Assembly (NCBI GenBank): GCA_000831005.1
Contig: CP007152.1
Span: 4,464,001-4,528,000, forward strand
From: Marinobacter salarius
GTDB taxonomy: Bacteria; Pseudomonadota; Gammaproteobacteria; Pseudomonadales; Oleiphilaceae
DNA: 64,000 bases
Direction: 5' to 3'
Part shown: positions 46,699 through 57,383 of the stretch, piece after piece
Layout: the number at the start of each line of letters is the position of its first letter
How positions within the stretch are numbered: the first letter of the stretch is position 1
Program-made: the position numbers and the translations under genes
Notes under the pieces: model-generated
What the model was told of the DNA's origin: nothing
The model's input: the letters and a program-made list of their open reading frames with translations, nothing else
The model's database searches: none

Positions 46699-47600
46699 TC
46701 AGTTCTCGCGGTGTCCGGACAAAGCAAGTTGCAGGATGGCATCGCGAACGGTTTCGTTCTGCTCCATGGGCAGGAAGTGGGTCGTACCTTCAAGAACCAT
46801 GACGTCAGCCCGGGGCAGCAGGGTCTGCAGGCGTTTTCGCGCCGCCGGCGAGAAGGTTGACCCGCGTTCCGCCGCCAGCGCGATAACCGGGCACCGCAAC
46901 TGACGAATACCGGGCCAGGGGTTGTGTTCGGTATGGGCAAAGGTGGTGCTCTCCCACTCCGGCGCACACGCCAGGCGAACTTGATCGTCCTGCGGCAGGA
47001 AAGCGTGTTGGATGTAGGCCTCCAGCCATGCTTCGGGCCAGGTCTTGAAGCCACCGCGGCACGATAGTTGTCCAGCGCAGCAGCGTGCGAGTCGAATACT
47101 CGGCGCCGACGTGCGGCTCCGGCGGCCAGTGACAACCGATGTGACTGGCGTAGCAGCTTGGCCAGCCACAGCTTCAGGCCCTGCCCCGGATCCATGATTA
47201 CGGGTTCCGCCAGAATCAGGCCCAGCACTTTGTCTGGCCGTCGGGCAGCGGCCATGATGCTGGTGGTGGCACCGATGGAATGGCCGGCGAGCCAGACCGG
47301 CTCGTCCAGGCTATCCAGCAGAGCGATCATGTCGCGATAGTAGGTTTCCCAGCCCCGGAATGTCGAAAAGTTCGCCGCACCGGCGCTGGCCCCGTGCCCC
47401 CGCATGTCCCAGGCCAGGACATTGACGTCCGTGGCAAGCTCATCAAGGAGGGGGCGGTACAGGCGGCCATGGAAACCCGTGGCATGCGCCCAGTGCACCG
47501 TGGGGCGCGCTTTGGATTGCGGCCAGCGCCACAGTGCGATCTCCGCGCCATCCGGCGCCTGGAATTGGTCGCGTTCAGGGTTGTTGTGCTTATTGTTCAT
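46699..47600 (-). CDS. Alpha/beta-hydrolase, one frameshift
   Basis: The N-terminal half (VHWAHATGFHGRLYRPLLDE, LAWDMRGHGASAG, VWLAGHSIGATTSIMAAARR) contains the nucleophile elbow GHSIGA. After a shift near 47060 the second frame continues (GFKTWPEAWLEAYIQHAF) to CPVIALAAERGSTFS (acid region) and the catalytic His in GTTHFLPMEQNETV. It totals about 300 residues. Substrate unknown, possibly an ester or lactone. The start overlaps the upstream thioesterase gene by 11 bases. A 407-residue open frame that seems to cover this gene and the next is a frame artefact. Confidence 0.8.
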
Positions 47601-48081
47601 GAAGATCTGCTTCTTTGGCCGCCATTGTTGGGAGCAACAACTGAACCTGACCGCTGGCGATCGGTTTGCGCTTATCGCCCTGCCAGCAGGTCACCCGGAC
47701 CAGGCTGCTCCGCCTGCCTTGCCGGACAATTTCGGCGCTGGCGAACGTCGATCGGGTCTGCGCGGAGCGGAGGTAGTTAATGTGGCTGTCGAGAATGCGT
47801 GGGCAACGTTTGTCTGTATCCTGGCTTTGCGCAGCGACTCGCGCGGTGAGTTCGATCAGGGCGCCAAGCACGCCGCCATGGAGGGCGGGTAGCATAAAGT
47901 TGCCAATGAGCGCTTCACGACACGGCATATGAACCACTAGACCTACATCGTCGCGTTGAACCTCAAGCCCAAGGTGCCGTGCGTAGGGAATGCGCTCCAG
48001 CAGAGCCTGCCAGTCGGAACATTCTTTCCCGCTTTCGGTAGGGCCTGAGATGGGTTGTGCCGAATCGCCAGTCGTGCTCAT
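47590..48081 (-). CDS. PaaI-family hotdog thioesterase 1
   Basis: The 163-residue protein has the hotdog-fold signature: ALHGGVLGALIELTARVAAQ (active-site HGG region on the central helix), ILDSHINYLRSAQTRSTFAS, and RRSSLVRVTCWQGDKRKPIA. Such enzymes hydrolyse acyl-CoA thioesters. It overlaps thioesterase 2 (ATGA) and the hydrolase, so all are co-translated. Two hotdog genes in tandem may form a heteromer. Confidence 0.85.
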   Translation of the reverse strand: MSTTGDSAQPISGPTESGKECSDWQALLERIPYARHLGLEVQRDDVGLVVHMPCREALIGNFMLPALHGGVLGALIELTARVAAQSQDTDKRCPRILDSHINYLRSAQTRSTFASAEIVRQGRRSSLVRVTCWQGDKRKPIASGQVQLLLPTMAAKEADLHEQ

Positions 48082-48562
48082 GCGCCCTCCTTTTTTCGTC
48101 CACCGGCTTGGAATCGCTGGCCCTGGGTGTTGCGCATGAAGGTGGCGTTTGCCGTCGCTAACAGTGCACTATCGCTCTCGCTGAGGATGTCGCAATGGAT
48201 GAACGCGACCTCGTCCGTTAAATGACGACAGGTGGCCACCGCCAAGAGGGCACGGTCGCCGATGGCGGGCCGCAGATAATCCATGCGCAGATCCAGCGTG
48301 GCAATGGGCATCAACTCCAGGCCCCCGCGAATACCGCCAAGCCTCCGGCGGAGTCGGCCAGCGAGTAGAGCACGCTGGTGCAGATTTCTTTTGTATCCTC
48401 TTCGGCGAACATCCATGGTTGAGGGGTCAGGCGCATGCAGACCTGGTTTCCGTTCACAGAGACAACCTGCATACCCAGATCCCTGCCGTGGGGAACCTGT
48501 TCGGTGAACTGCCACGCCGTCGTCACAGCGTCACTGTGCTGAGCTCTGTTCGACTCCGTCAT
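48078..48562 (-). CDS. PaaI-family hotdog thioesterase 2, one frameshift
   Basis: The N-terminal frame (MTESNRAQHSDAVTTAWQFT, then ICTSVLYSLADSAGGLAVFA) shifts near 48330 and continues as GLELMPIATLDLRMDYLRPA, FIHCDILSESDSALLATANA. About 161 residues in all. The usual catalytic helix HGG is replaced by VLYSLADSAGG. First gene of the operon read towards 43263. The 258-bp gap to the divergent tetR gene holds a 24-bp palindrome. Confidence 0.8.
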
Positions 48563-48674
48563 CAGATCTGCCCACCCCGGTTTGCATTTCGCACAGGGGC
48601 GGAAGTGGCGGGAAACAGCTGATTGTCATAGGTCATTGCCATCTCAGTTTCTTCCGAATAACATTGTTGCTGGA

Positions 48675-48698
48675 TTTTGGTTGGTTAACCAACCAAAA
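48675..48698. promoter_or_regulatory. Perfect 24-bp palindrome, probable TetR operator
   Basis: Half-site TTTTGGTTGGTT followed by its exact complement. It lies between the divergent tetR gene (48821) and the thioesterase operon (48562). Size and position fit binding of the adjacent TetR dimer. Confidence 0.75.
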
Positions 48699-48820
48699 GT
48701 CAAGAATCTGTTGAGGCAAATGGCACGCCACCCGTGCAATGGCGTACGATCAGTGTAACGAGTCAGGTGGTGGCCGCTCTGATGAATAACGAACTGGCTT
48801 GCTGAGGAGATACTTAAGCG

Positions 48821-49435
48821 ATGGTTAACAGACAGATGACTCCTGCAAGCAAACTGGGCGACCAGGGCGACGTTTTGTCTAACGCAGCCAGGCTTTTTCG
48901 TGAGAAAGGCTTTGAAAGGACGTCGCTCAAGGAGATTGCCGAGGCCTGCAATATGCTGCCCGGAAGTCTGTATTATCGTTACAACAGCAAGGAAGCGCTG
49001 CTTGTCGAGCTGATGCGCCGGGGAGTGGACCTGGTGACCGCAGAGGTCGAGTCGGCTTACGCAAGCTCGGACGACCCGGTTGAGCGTTTGCGTCTTTGTA
49101 TCAACGCGCATCTGCGCACCCTGTTGGTGGATTCGGACGCGGTTTACGTGCTGCTGTTTGAATGGCGGGCGCTGGGCCCGGAGGCTCGCGAGGAAATCAT
49201 CGAACTGCGTGACCAGTACGAGTCCCTGTGGGCCGGTATCCTCGAAACAATGATTGCGCAGGGCGTGGTCCGGAAGAATGTTGACGGCCGTTTGCTCCGC
49301 CTGATCGGCCTTGGGGCGCTCAACTGGGTTGCAACCTGGTTCGATCCGAGCGGGGCTCATTCCCTCGACGCCATTGGTGATTTGATCTGGCAGATCGCGA
49401 TGGACGGTGTGATCAATAAAGGGGTTCAGGCATAG
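48821..49435 (+). CDS. TetR/AcrR-family transcriptional regulator
   Basis: The 204-residue protein has the N-terminal HTH (AARLFREKGFERTSLKEIAE, ACNMLPGSLYYRYNSKEALL) and a helical ligand domain (LLFEWRALGPEAREEIIELR, WVATWFDPSGAHSLDAIGDL) of the kind found in regulators sensing acyl-CoA or lipophilic ligands. It is divergent from the thioesterase-hydrolase-efflux operon and faces a perfect palindrome. It probably represses both directions until a hydrophobic acid or its CoA ester binds. Confidence 0.9.
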   Translation: MVNRQMTPASKLGDQGDVLSNAARLFREKGFERTSLKEIAEACNMLPGSLYYRYNSKEALLVELMRRGVDLVTAEVESAYASSDDPVERLRLCINAHLRTLLVDSDAVYVLLFEWRALGPEAREEIIELRDQYESLWAGILETMIAQGVVRKNVDGRLLRLIGLGALNWVATWFDPSGAHSLDAIGDLIWQIAMDGVINKGVQA

Positions 49436-49486
49436 CCCCTCCCCCCAAAAAAACAGCGCCGCGGTTAAAAGAGGGGAGGGATTACC

Positions 49487-50158
49487 TTAAAAGCGATATG
49501 CGACTCCGATGCTCACGATAGTGGGGTCCACTTCCACTTCTGCCTGAACAGGGGCCGGGCCTAGGTTACCAGTGATATCCGCCTTGAAGGGTGCATATCT
49601 AACGTCAAAATTTGCCGACCAGTTATTGTGTATCCTCCAGCGAAAACCAGCCTGAACCGCAGGGGCCCATGTATCTTCGACGTCGAAGTCGGTTAGTGCG
49701 CGATCCTTTTCATCTAAAAAGAGAATCCGTCCTACACCCGCTCCAAAGTACGGAGAGAAGTTGCTACCCGTCAAGACATGATACTGAAGCGAAAGAATTA
49801 CCGGACCATAATCTGTTTGACCAAGAAAAAGACCGGAGAGAGACTCTTCGCCCTGGAGGTCCGCACTAGCGGGAATGCCGCCAAAAATGTTGAATGCCAG
49901 CTGATTACTCAGAAAATACGACACGTCGAATGATACGGTCGTATCGTTGTTAATAGACAGGTTGGAATTTGGAACGGGGGCACCCCCCGCAGAGGCTGAT
50001 CGCAAATCTTCATCGGTTAGAACTCTAGTGGCATTCAGCCCAACCACCCAGTCGCCTCTACTGTAAACCGGCTCAGATTGAGCGTTGGCCAGGCTCGCAG
50101 CAAGTGAAAGTAAAAGGAACGCCACTAACGAGACTTTACTAATTATTTTAGGTTTCAT
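49487..50158 (-). CDS. ompW: OmpW-family outer-membrane protein
   Basis: ATG 50158 gives a signal peptide (VSLVAFLLLSLAASLANA) and 223 residues. The eight-strand barrel family features are visible: GDWVVGLNATRVLTDEDL, NNDTTVSFDVSYFLSNQLAF, GPVILSLQYHVLTGSNFSPY, and the C-terminal SIGVAYRF ending in Phe for BAM recognition. OmpW allows entry of small hydrophobic compounds and is often linked to alkane uptake. It sits next to a fatty-acyl ligase remnant. Confidence 0.9.
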   Translation of the reverse strand: MKPKIISKVSLVAFLLLSLAASLANAQSEPVYSRGDWVVGLNATRVLTDEDLRSASAGGAPVPNSNLSINNDTTVSFDVSYFLSNQLAFNIFGGIPASADLQGEESLSGLFLGQTDYGPVILSLQYHVLTGSNFSPYFGAGVGRILFLDEKDRALTDFDVEDTWAPAVQAGFRWRIHNNWSANFDVRYAPFKADITGNLGPAPVQAEVEVDPTIVSIGVAYRF

Positions 50159-50243
50159 TTTTTTATTATCCTTTTTGGTATTAAAACAAATTGGCTTTAG
50201 GTAAAACTGCAATTTTTCGTAACACAAATGCCACTCATTGATG

Positions 50244-51104
50244 CTAGCTTGCCGGTTTATTGACTAATACTTCCCCATACTCAGAACGCAGCTTGTTTTT
50301 TAATACTTTCCCAGTGGCATTGCGTGGCAATCCTTCCACAAAGATCGCGCGATCCGGGATCTGCCACTTGGCGACTTTCCCCTGATAATGAGCAAGAAGT
50401 TCCTCCTCAGTAATATTTGCGTCGGGTATTTTTACTGCCAACAGGATCGGTCGTTCGTCCCATTTATCATGGGAGGCCGCCACTACGGCAGCTTCATTGA
50501 TGGCAGAATGGCCCATTGCGATTCCCTCCAATTCGACTGTAGATATCCATTCACCACCAGATTTAATAATATCTTTTGAGCGGTCACGTATTGTCATAAA
50601 TCCATCATCATTGATCGAAGCAACATCACCTGTCTCGAACCAACCGTCTTCCTCAAGAGTCTGATTTGGTTCAACACCGAAGTAATCGGCTACCACCCAA
50701 TGACCACGGATGCGGAGATTTCCCTGAGCAATGCCATCTTCGGGCAGTTGATGACCGTCTTCTCCTACAATTTTGAGCTGCACCCCGTAGGGAGGCCGTC
50801 CCTGGCTTTCACGGATTTTGTTTCTTCCTTCCTCCGAAAGCGTATTGTGTTTCGACAGCAGTGCGTTGACGGTCCCGATCGGTGATGTTTCTGTCATTCC
50901 CCATGCATGGACAACTTCTACGCCATACTTACCACGAAACTCCGACATCATTGAGGGCGGACAAGCGCTACCCCCTATCACCGTCCGTTTAAGCGACTGT
51001 GCCGAGGAGCCAAGCTCGTCCAAAGCCGAGAGAAGTCCCTGCCAAATCGTAGGCACACCCAGCGCAATCGTTACGCTTTCTGAATCGATCAGCTTGCTAA
51101 AGCC
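50244..51104 (-). pseudogene. C-terminal half of an AMP-forming acyl-CoA ligase
   Basis: Readable homology starts at about 51104 (SKLIDSESVTIALGVPTIWQ) and includes the A5 motif VHAWGMTETSPIG, the hinge and A8 region DRSKDIIKSGGEWIS, and the catalytic lysine region LPRNATGKVLKNKLR. The N-terminal half with the P-loop (about 270 residues) is absent. The sequence joins out of frame with a surface-protein fragment, so a deletion fused the two. It resembles medium/long-chain fatty acid ligases of the AlkK type. Confidence 0.75.
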
Positions 51105-51378
51105 CAGCTTCCGTCAGATCCCCAATCGAAAAAAGACCATCGTTATCGGTGGATGTTGTAAAAGTCGATCCCGATTCAATGAAACCGACGTCAACGGTTG
51201 CGCCACTCACAGGTGCCTTATCGTTAAGGCCAAACACGCCACCATTTATCATCATTGTTTCTGGTTCGAATTCGCCAGAAATGATGGAGATAACTCGTTC
51301 AGCTTCGGAGATGAATACGGCTGCATAACCTTCTTCAACAAACTTTCCGTTTCTCTTGCTGACGCTGGCAATTTCCAC
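51103..51378 (-). pseudogene. Fragment of an exported or surface protein
   Basis: The segment MINGGVFGLNDKAPVSGATV, then DNDGLFSIGDLTEAGL resembles a carboxypeptidase-regulatory/prealbumin-like repeat found in surface proteins. Both ends are open: no signal peptide precedes it, and it is cut at about 51103 by the acyl-CoA ligase remnant. Probably dead. Confidence 0.4.
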
Positions 51379-51467
51379 GAAACTCCAGAGAAGGAGTCAC
51401 GGATTACAAATTCTGCGTTGGAGGCTGTGCGAGGGGACGGGACACGCTTCGCCATCGTTATTATTCT

Positions 51468-52072
51468 GAGGCAGATTACGTTGGCCTGCGGTAGTTACAC
51501 TCCGGCGATTTGTCAGGATGTGTCCGAGCAGCGATACCTTGTGACCAGGCTACGGAACGAACTGGATCAGGAGCGACCGCTTGCCCGGACAGATCCCCTT
51601 ACGTCGATTGCTAACATTCGGAGCTTTCGAGCAGAGCTTGAACGCTCCATCGAGCGACTTTCTCGATACGGTCGACATTTCACGCTAATCAGTATTGATC
51701 TGGATAATTTCAAGCCGATTAACCATGACTACGGCCACGCAGAGGGGGGGCAAAGTGCTCAAAGACGTGGGGGATACCCTCAGGTCTGGCCTTCGTAGCG
51801 GCAATTTCCCAGCACGCATCGGTGCGACGAATTTGCGGTGTTGCTTCCTGATACGGATTTCGACGCGGCCAGGAAGTTTATCCCGCGCCTGGTCGAGACC
51901 TTGGAGAACAAGATGAAGAAGAATGACTGGCCGTTGACGTTTTCACTTGGCGTGGTCACCTTCAATGAAACACTCGGTCGAGTCGATAAAGCCCCTCATG
52001 GTAGCTGATGAAACCATGTACCTCGCGAAGCGGTCTGGCAAGAACAGGGCTGCAATGCGTACGTTTCTGTAA
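51468..52072 (+). pseudogene. GGDEF diguanylate cyclase domain, N-terminally truncated and frameshifted
   Basis: A short coiled linker (EQRYLVTRLRNELDQERPL) leads to the GGDEF domain: ARTDPLTSIANIRSFRAELE, HFTLISIDLDNFKPINHDYG. After shifts near 51745 the frame reads VLKDVGDTLRSGLRSG; adding one G at GGTGCGACGAA restores ARIGGDEFAVLLPDTDFD; and after another shift it reads MVADETMYLAKRSGKNRAAM to 52072. The active-site GGDEF is thus native once corrected. The sensor part is missing. C-di-GMP synthesis by this copy is doubtful. Confidence 0.65.
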
Positions 52073-52113
52073 AGCCGCCAGCTACTTCCATGACCAAGCT
52101 GCTGAGTTAGGCG

Positions 52114-52611
52114 TCATTCGGCGTCGAGATCCTCAGTATCATTGTGCTCCGGGATGGTCGATTTCAGCGAAACGTCACTAAGTCCATGCTGAAGCTTCTT
52201 CAGAAGGTGAAGCAAGCTGACGCCGTCATCAAAACTCATCCCCTGCATGGCCTGTTTGTAAAACTCGGCAATAGTGTCCTGCAGTCGATTCCAGAAAGTC
52301 CGACCAGATTCGGTAAGTACCACCAGTCGAGCTCGGCGGTCTTGGGGATCCGGTATCCGGACAACGTGGCCATCTCTCTCCATTCGCTTCAGAACACCAT
52401 CCAGGTTTTGGCGACTGACGTATAGATATTCTTTGAGCTGGTTGAACGAAGTTCCGTCCTCAAACCCCTCCCGCGATAGAGCTCCAAGCACTGCCCACTG
52501 TACAGCGCTAATGCCCATCTCATTCTGAACCTGACGCTGCAGAATGTTTCCAGTCTGGAACAGACGAAAGAACAGGCGGTTGGGAATGCCTCCGGATTCG
52601 TTGACGATCAT
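52114..52611 (-). CDS. badR: MarR-family regulator, probable BadR of cyclohexanecarboxylate catabolism
   Basis: The frame is open to 52698, but ATG 52611 (MIVNESGGIPNRLFFRLFQT) gives 165 residues, typical of MarR. The winged helix is NEMGISAVQWAVLGALSREG, QLKEYLYVSRQNLDGVLKRM, with the wing DPQDRRARLVVLTESGRTFW. In Rhodopseudomonas palustris a MarR protein, BadR, controls the alicyclic acid genes in response to 2-ketocyclohexane-1-carboxyl-CoA. Here it is the gene immediately downstream of aliB, so the same role is likely by context. Confidence 0.75.
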   Translation of the reverse strand: MIVNESGGIPNRLFFRLFQTGNILQRQVQNEMGISAVQWAVLGALSREGFEDGTSFNQLKEYLYVSRQNLDGVLKRMERDGHVVRIPDPQDRRARLVVLTESGRTFWNRLQDTIAEFYKQAMQGMSFDDGVSLLHLLKKLQHGLSDVSLKSTIPEHNDTEDLDAE

Positions 52612-52694
52612 TTGTGCTCCTTTGGTTCTGCCATGGTTTTCCGGCCAAGGCAGACTGTCTTCGGCACCCCGAATCGCAGAGGATATGGGGTGCA

Positions 52695-53834
52695 TCACTT
52701 CGGCAGGTATTCGCGGGCGATGATGTTCTTCATGATCTGCGCGGTACCGTCACCTATCTGCAGGCCAAGGACATCCCGCAACCGCTGGGCAAAGGGCAGG
52801 TCTTCACCCCAGCCGGTGTGGCCGTGGGCCAGCAGGCACTGTTTTACCACATCGAAGGAAAGCTTGGGCCCCCACCATTTGTTCATGGCGGCTTCGGCGT
52901 TGTGGGGCAGGTTGTTGTCCTTGAGCCAGAGCGCATGGTAACACTGCATGCGCGCGGCATGAACGAAGGTCTGGTATTCGGCCAGCGGATGGGTCAGGCC
53001 CTGGAAGGCTGACAGGTTCTGGCCGAAGGCTTTGCGCTCGGTCAGCCACTGCCAGGTTTCATCCAGGGATTGCTGGGCCACCGCCAGGCACTGCAGGCCG
53101 ATCAGGGCGCGGCTGTAGTCGAAGCCCTGCATCACCTGTTTGAAGCCCTTGCCTTCGTCGCCCATCATGTTGTGGGCAGGTACTTCCACGTTGTCGAAGA
53201 AGATGGAGCCACGGCCAATGGCGCGCTGGCCGTTGTCTTCAAACCGGGTGGTGGTGATGCCCGGGGTGTTCATGGGCACCAGGAAGGCGCTGATGCCGGA
53301 GGCCCGCTGCTCGACCGTGCCGGTACGAGCGAAGACCACCGCCACGTCGGCCTGGTCGGCCATGGAGATGGAGGTCTTCTCGCCGTTAAGCACGTACACG
53401 GCGCCCTTCTTCTCCGCCTTCAGGCGCAGGTTGGCCGCGTCGGAACCGCCGTGGGGCTCGGTCAGGGCGATGCAGGCAACTTTCTGGCCGGTGGTCATGC
53501 CGTGCAGCCATTCTTGGGCCAGGTCCGGGGCGGCGTGGCTGGCAATGATCTGGCCGTTCAGGGAGGTCAGCAGGGGAATGTAGCCAACGTTGAAATCCCC
53601 TTTGGAGATTTCCTCGATGATCAGGCCGCTGGTGACACAGTCCATGCCACTGCCGCCGAATTCTTCCGGCAGTTCGCCACCGAGCAGCCCCATCTCGCCG
53701 AGCTGGCGGATGACATCCTTTTCGATGACGCCTTCCTGATCCCGCTTGCGGTAGCCCGGAGCCAGCACCTCGGCGCTGAAGCGGGCCACAACGTCGCGGA
53801 TCGCGTTCTGTTCTTCATTAAATCCGAAATTCAT
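52695..53834 (-). CDS. aliB: Cyclohexanecarboxyl-CoA dehydrogenase
   Basis: The 379-residue acyl-CoA dehydrogenase has the N-terminal helical domain (FNEEQNAIRDVVARFSAEVL), FAD/substrate motif (CIALTEPHGGSDAANLRLKA), the middle beta domain and C-terminal helices (DYSRALIGLQCLAVAQQSLD, LQIGDGTAQIMKNIIAREYL). It oxidises cyclohexanecarboxyl-CoA to cyclohex-1-enecarboxyl-CoA, passing electrons to ETF. The assignment to AliB rather than a general dehydrogenase rests on the flanking badI, badH, aliA and badK. Intact. Confidence 0.85.
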   Translation of the reverse strand: MNFGFNEEQNAIRDVVARFSAEVLAPGYRKRDQEGVIEKDVIRQLGEMGLLGGELPEEFGGSGMDCVTSGLIIEEISKGDFNVGYIPLLTSLNGQIIASHAAPDLAQEWLHGMTTGQKVACIALTEPHGGSDAANLRLKAEKKGAVYVLNGEKTSISMADQADVAVVFARTGTVEQRASGISAFLVPMNTPGITTTRFEDNGQRAIGRGSIFFDNVEVPAHNMMGDEGKGFKQVMQGFDYSRALIGLQCLAVAQQSLDETWQWLTERKAFGQNLSAFQGLTHPLAEYQTFVHAARMQCYHALWLKDNNLPHNAEAAMNKWWGPKLSFDVVKQCLLAHGHTGWGEDLPFAQRLRDVLGLQIGDGTAQIMKNIIAREYLPK

Positions 53835-53858
53835 GGTGTTCTCCGGGAGTGTCGGTGA

Positions 53859-53879
53859 CCCGGTGGTTTTGCCACCGGG
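53859..53879 (-). other. Intercistronic hairpin between badI and aliB
   Basis: Arms CCCGGTGG (53859-53866) and CCACCGGG (53872-53879) with a 5-base loop lie in the gap between badI and aliB. No T run follows in the direction of transcription, so it is more likely an mRNA-stability or attenuation element than a full terminator. Confidence 0.5.
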
Positions 53880-53888
53880 CCGGACCGC

Positions 53889-54674
53889 TTACTTGTAGAA
53901 TTTCCGGAAGTCCGGTTTGCGCTTTTCCTTGAAGGCATTGACGCCTTCCTTGGACTCGTCCGTGTCGTAATACAGGCTCAGGGCCTGCATGCCGAGGGCA
54001 CCGATACCGCCAATGTTGTCGCTGTCCGCGTTGAACGAGCGCTTGGCGATGGTCAGGGCGGTGGGGCTTTTTTCAAGGATTTCGTTGCACCACTTCTGCA
54101 CTTCCTCGTCCAGCTGCTCCGGCGGCACCACGGCGTTGACCAGGCCCCACTCCAGTGCCTGCTGAGCGGAATACTTGCGGCACAGGTACCAGATTTCCCG
54201 GGCGCGCTTCTCACCGACAACCCGCGCGAGGTAAGCGGTACCGAAGCCGGGATCCACCGACCCGACCTTGGGGCCGACCTGGCCGAAGATGGCGGTTTCC
54301 GAAGCGATGCTCAGGTCACAGATCACATGCAGCACATGGCCGCCGCCGATGGCGAAGCCATTGACCCGGGCGATCACCGGCTTGGGCACTTCTCGGATCA
54401 CGCGCTGGAGTTCCTCCACCGGCAGGCCGATCAGGCCGCGTCCGTCATACTGGCCGCCCTCGTGAGCGCCCTGGTCACCACCGGTGCAGAATGCCTTCTC
54501 GCCGGCACCGGTGAACACGATCACGCCGATATCCTTGTTCCAGCCAGCGCGATGGAAAGCCTCAATCAATTCCATGCAGGTCTGACCGCGGAAAGCGTTG
54601 TAGCGGTCCGGTCTGTTGATGGTGATGGTGGCGACACCGTTGGTTTCGTCGTACAGAATGTCTTCATAGTTCAT
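53889..54674 (-). CDS. badI: 2-ketocyclohexanecarboxyl-CoA hydrolase
   Basis: The 261-residue crotonase-fold enzyme matches BadI over its whole length as I recall it. Signatures include INRPDRYNAFRGQTCMELIE, AFCTGGDQGAHEGGQYDGRG, KPVIARVNGFAIGGGHVLHV, FGQVGPKVGSVDPGFGTAYL and FKEKRKPDFRKFYK. The FRGQTC and GSVDPG elements separate BadI/MenB-type ring enzymes from ordinary enoyl-CoA hydratases. BadI cleaves the ring hydrolytically to pimeloyl-CoA. Lies between badH and aliB on the same strand. Confidence 0.93.
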   Translation of the reverse strand: MNYEDILYDETNGVATITINRPDRYNAFRGQTCMELIEAFHRAGWNKDIGVIVFTGAGEKAFCTGGDQGAHEGGQYDGRGLIGLPVEELQRVIREVPKPVIARVNGFAIGGGHVLHVICDLSIASETAIFGQVGPKVGSVDPGFGTAYLARVVGEKRAREIWYLCRKYSAQQALEWGLVNAVVPPEQLDEEVQKWCNEILEKSPTALTIAKRSFNADSDNIGGIGALGMQALSLYYDTDESKEGVNAFKEKRKPDFRKFYK

Positions 54675-54705
54675 GGTTTGATCTCCTTGTTCGTGAAAGT
54701 GGGCA

Positions 54706-55472
54706 TTAACCGGCCATGGTCAGGCCGCCGGATACGCTGATGACCTGGCCGGTAATGAAGTTGGCGTCGTCACTGGCGAGCAGGGCGATGATGCCGGGAT
54801 AGTCTTCTGGCTGGGCCCGGCGCTTCATGGGCACCGCGTTGCGGAAGGCTTCCAGCAGTTTCTCGGGGTTCGGAGCGGTTTCCGCCACGCCCTTGAGCAG
54901 TGCGGTGTCGGTGGGGCCGGGACAGACCACGTTCAGGCACACGTTCTTGGTGGCCAGTTCCCGTGCCACGGTCTTGCTGAAGCCCACCAGGCCGGCCTTG
55001 CAGGCGGCGTAGACGGATTCGCCGGAGGAGCCCACCCGGGCCGCGTCGGAGGCCACGTTAATAACCTTGCCACCACCGGCGGCGATCATCTTCGGCAGCA
55101 CCACGTGATGCATGTTCAGGCACCGGTGAGATTCACCGCAATCAGCTGGTCCCAGAGCTTGGGCTCGGTTTTCAGGAACGGCATGAAGCGGTCGAAGCCG
55201 GCGTTGTTCACCAGCACCGTGGGTACGCCCAGATCGTTTTCGATGGCCGCCACCGTCTCGGTAATGGCCGCATAATCGGTGATATCGGCGGCGTAGGCGC
55301 GGGCCTTGCCACCGGCTTCGGTGATCAGGTCCACGGTGGCCTGGGCTGTGGCTTCGTCACGGTCCAGAACTGCAACCAGGCTGCCTTCTTCGGCAAAGCG
55401 GAGCGATACGGCGCGGCCGATGCCGCCACCACCACCGGTAACAATGACTGTTTTTCCGTTAAGGCCTTTCAT
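54706..55472 (-). CDS. badH: 2-hydroxycyclohexanecarboxyl-CoA dehydrogenase, one frameshift
   Basis: The short-chain dehydrogenase has the NAD motif KTVIVTGGGGGIGRAVSLRF and LVNNAGFDRFMPF. A break follows at about 55117, where one additional C restores VNLTGALNMHHVVLPKM. The second frame has the catalytic Ser in INVASDAARVG, YxxxK in VYAACKAGLVGFS and the C-terminal GQVISVSGGLTMAG. About 255 residues, the BadH length. It oxidises the hydroxyl to the 2-keto thioester, substrate for BadI next door. Confidence 0.88.
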
Positions 55473-55508
55473 GGGTTGTTCTCCTGTTGCTCAGAGTAAT
55501 GGGTCGGG

Positions 55509-57173
<1,665 letters not shown>

Positions 57174-57247
57174 CTGAGTCACCTGTTGTGTCTGGTTTGT
57201 TGTTGGGTGACCTGACCACAAAAGCAGGTCATTACCTTGTCCGCTTC

Positions 57248-57277
57248 AACATACGCCTTCGCAAATTAATATGTCAA
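57248..57277 (-). promoter_or_regulatory. Probable sigma-70 promoter of the aliA operon
   Basis: On the minus strand TTGACA (57272-57277) and TATGTT (57248-57253) are 18 bases apart. A palindrome CAACATGTTG (57275-57284) overlaps the -35 and could be an operator shared with badK. Confidence 0.55.
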
Positions 57278-57383
57278 CATGTTGCGTCAAAAAATGCTCG
57301 GGTGTAGCCTTTAAAATCGACGTCATCAACGATATAGATTTCCATAGAAAGTAATAAGAAAGCAGATATTAGGAGAGGTGGTT

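Noticed and set aside
46377..47600. A 407-residue open frame on the minus strand.
   Set aside because: It joins the first half of a hydrolase and the N-terminus of an efflux adaptor through a frameshifted stretch; two separate genes fit the homology.
50818..51798. A 326-residue open frame on the plus strand.
   Set aside because: Most of it is antisense to the acyl-CoA ligase and surface-protein remnants; only the last 110 residues are a real GGDEF start.
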